Source: CAZFQG01 sp964520785
GTDB taxonomy: Bacteria; Planctomycetota; Planctomycetia; Pirellulales; Thermoguttaceae
DNA: 5,291 nt
Assembly (NCBI GenBank): GCA_964520785.1
Contig: CAZFQG010000294.1
Coordinates: 1-5,291, forward strand
Direction: 5' to 3'
In this document: positions 5,239 to 5,291 of the stretch, in pieces
Layout of the letters: the number at the start of each line of letters is the position of its first letter
Numbering within the stretch: the stretch's first letter is position 1
Notes under the pieces: generated by a model
Told to the model about the DNA's origin: nothing
The model's input: only the letters and a program-made list of their open reading frames with translations
Databases searched by the model: none
Position numbers and translations under genes: made by a program

Positions 5239-5291
5239 CCCTCACCGGCAACGATTGCGAATCCGAACGGGCGGCCCAAACCCTGCGCGAA

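Larger units (their letters stand above)
5120..5291 (+). repeat. Direct repeat A', second copy, cut by window end
   Basis: It matches 3137-3308 with 8 mismatches and no gaps. It also carries two copies of GGACGTCGAAACG 31 bases apart (5120-5132 and 5151-5163). It follows B' directly, whereas A lies upstream of B, so the modules run A, X, B, toxin-antitoxin, transposase tail, B', A'. Confidence 0.93.

Overview
The window looks like chromosomal DNA of a planctomycete, probably of the Pirellula group. This rests on recall of family features rather than a search. The large minus-strand gene combines an N-terminal LEVLEDRAMLS motif (the planctomycete 'LEPR-xLL' class), VCBS/FG-GAP calcium-binding repeats and a C-terminal type I dockerin. 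The decayed RHS pieces and the IS91-type transposase tail also fit planctomycete genomes.

Left part (about 1-2890): one gene on the minus strand (105-2705) encodes an 866-residue, probably exported, repeat protein. It has 13 VCBS/FG-GAP repeats, then a two-loop dockerin, then a basic helical tail. A good Shine-Dalgarno site fixes the start at 2705. A TATAAT-bearing promoter candidate lies about 150 bases upstream, and weak hairpins lie just past the stop. The stretch from 2706 to 3136 has no recognisable gene.

Right part (about 3137-5291): a mosaic of gene relics and repeated modules around one intact toxin-antitoxin operon. In order: module A (3137-3308, with an RHS-repeat fragment); a GC3-rich orphan reading frame X (3252-3665) that looks like the end of a decayed gene; module B (about 3676-3900); a hairpin-rich spacer; a promoter and the toxin-antitoxin pair (4067-4297 and 4294-4587); the last 90 or so codons of an IS91-family transposase (4614-4904); module B' (4894-5119), a diverged copy of B; and module A' (5120-5291), a near-identical copy of A that runs off the window.

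The B and B' copies begin at the last codons and stop of the transposase and share a hairpin about 28 bases past that stop. The simplest reading is that both are 3' ends of IS91-like elements, and that the toxin-antitoxin operon sits between two such ends. The antitoxin and toxin genes overlap by ATGA and should be co-translated as a neutralised complex. The other pieces are probably non-functional remnants. I see one intact accessory system (the toxin-antitoxin module) and an interesting mobile-element mosaic, but no clear evidence for a new defence or biosynthetic system.
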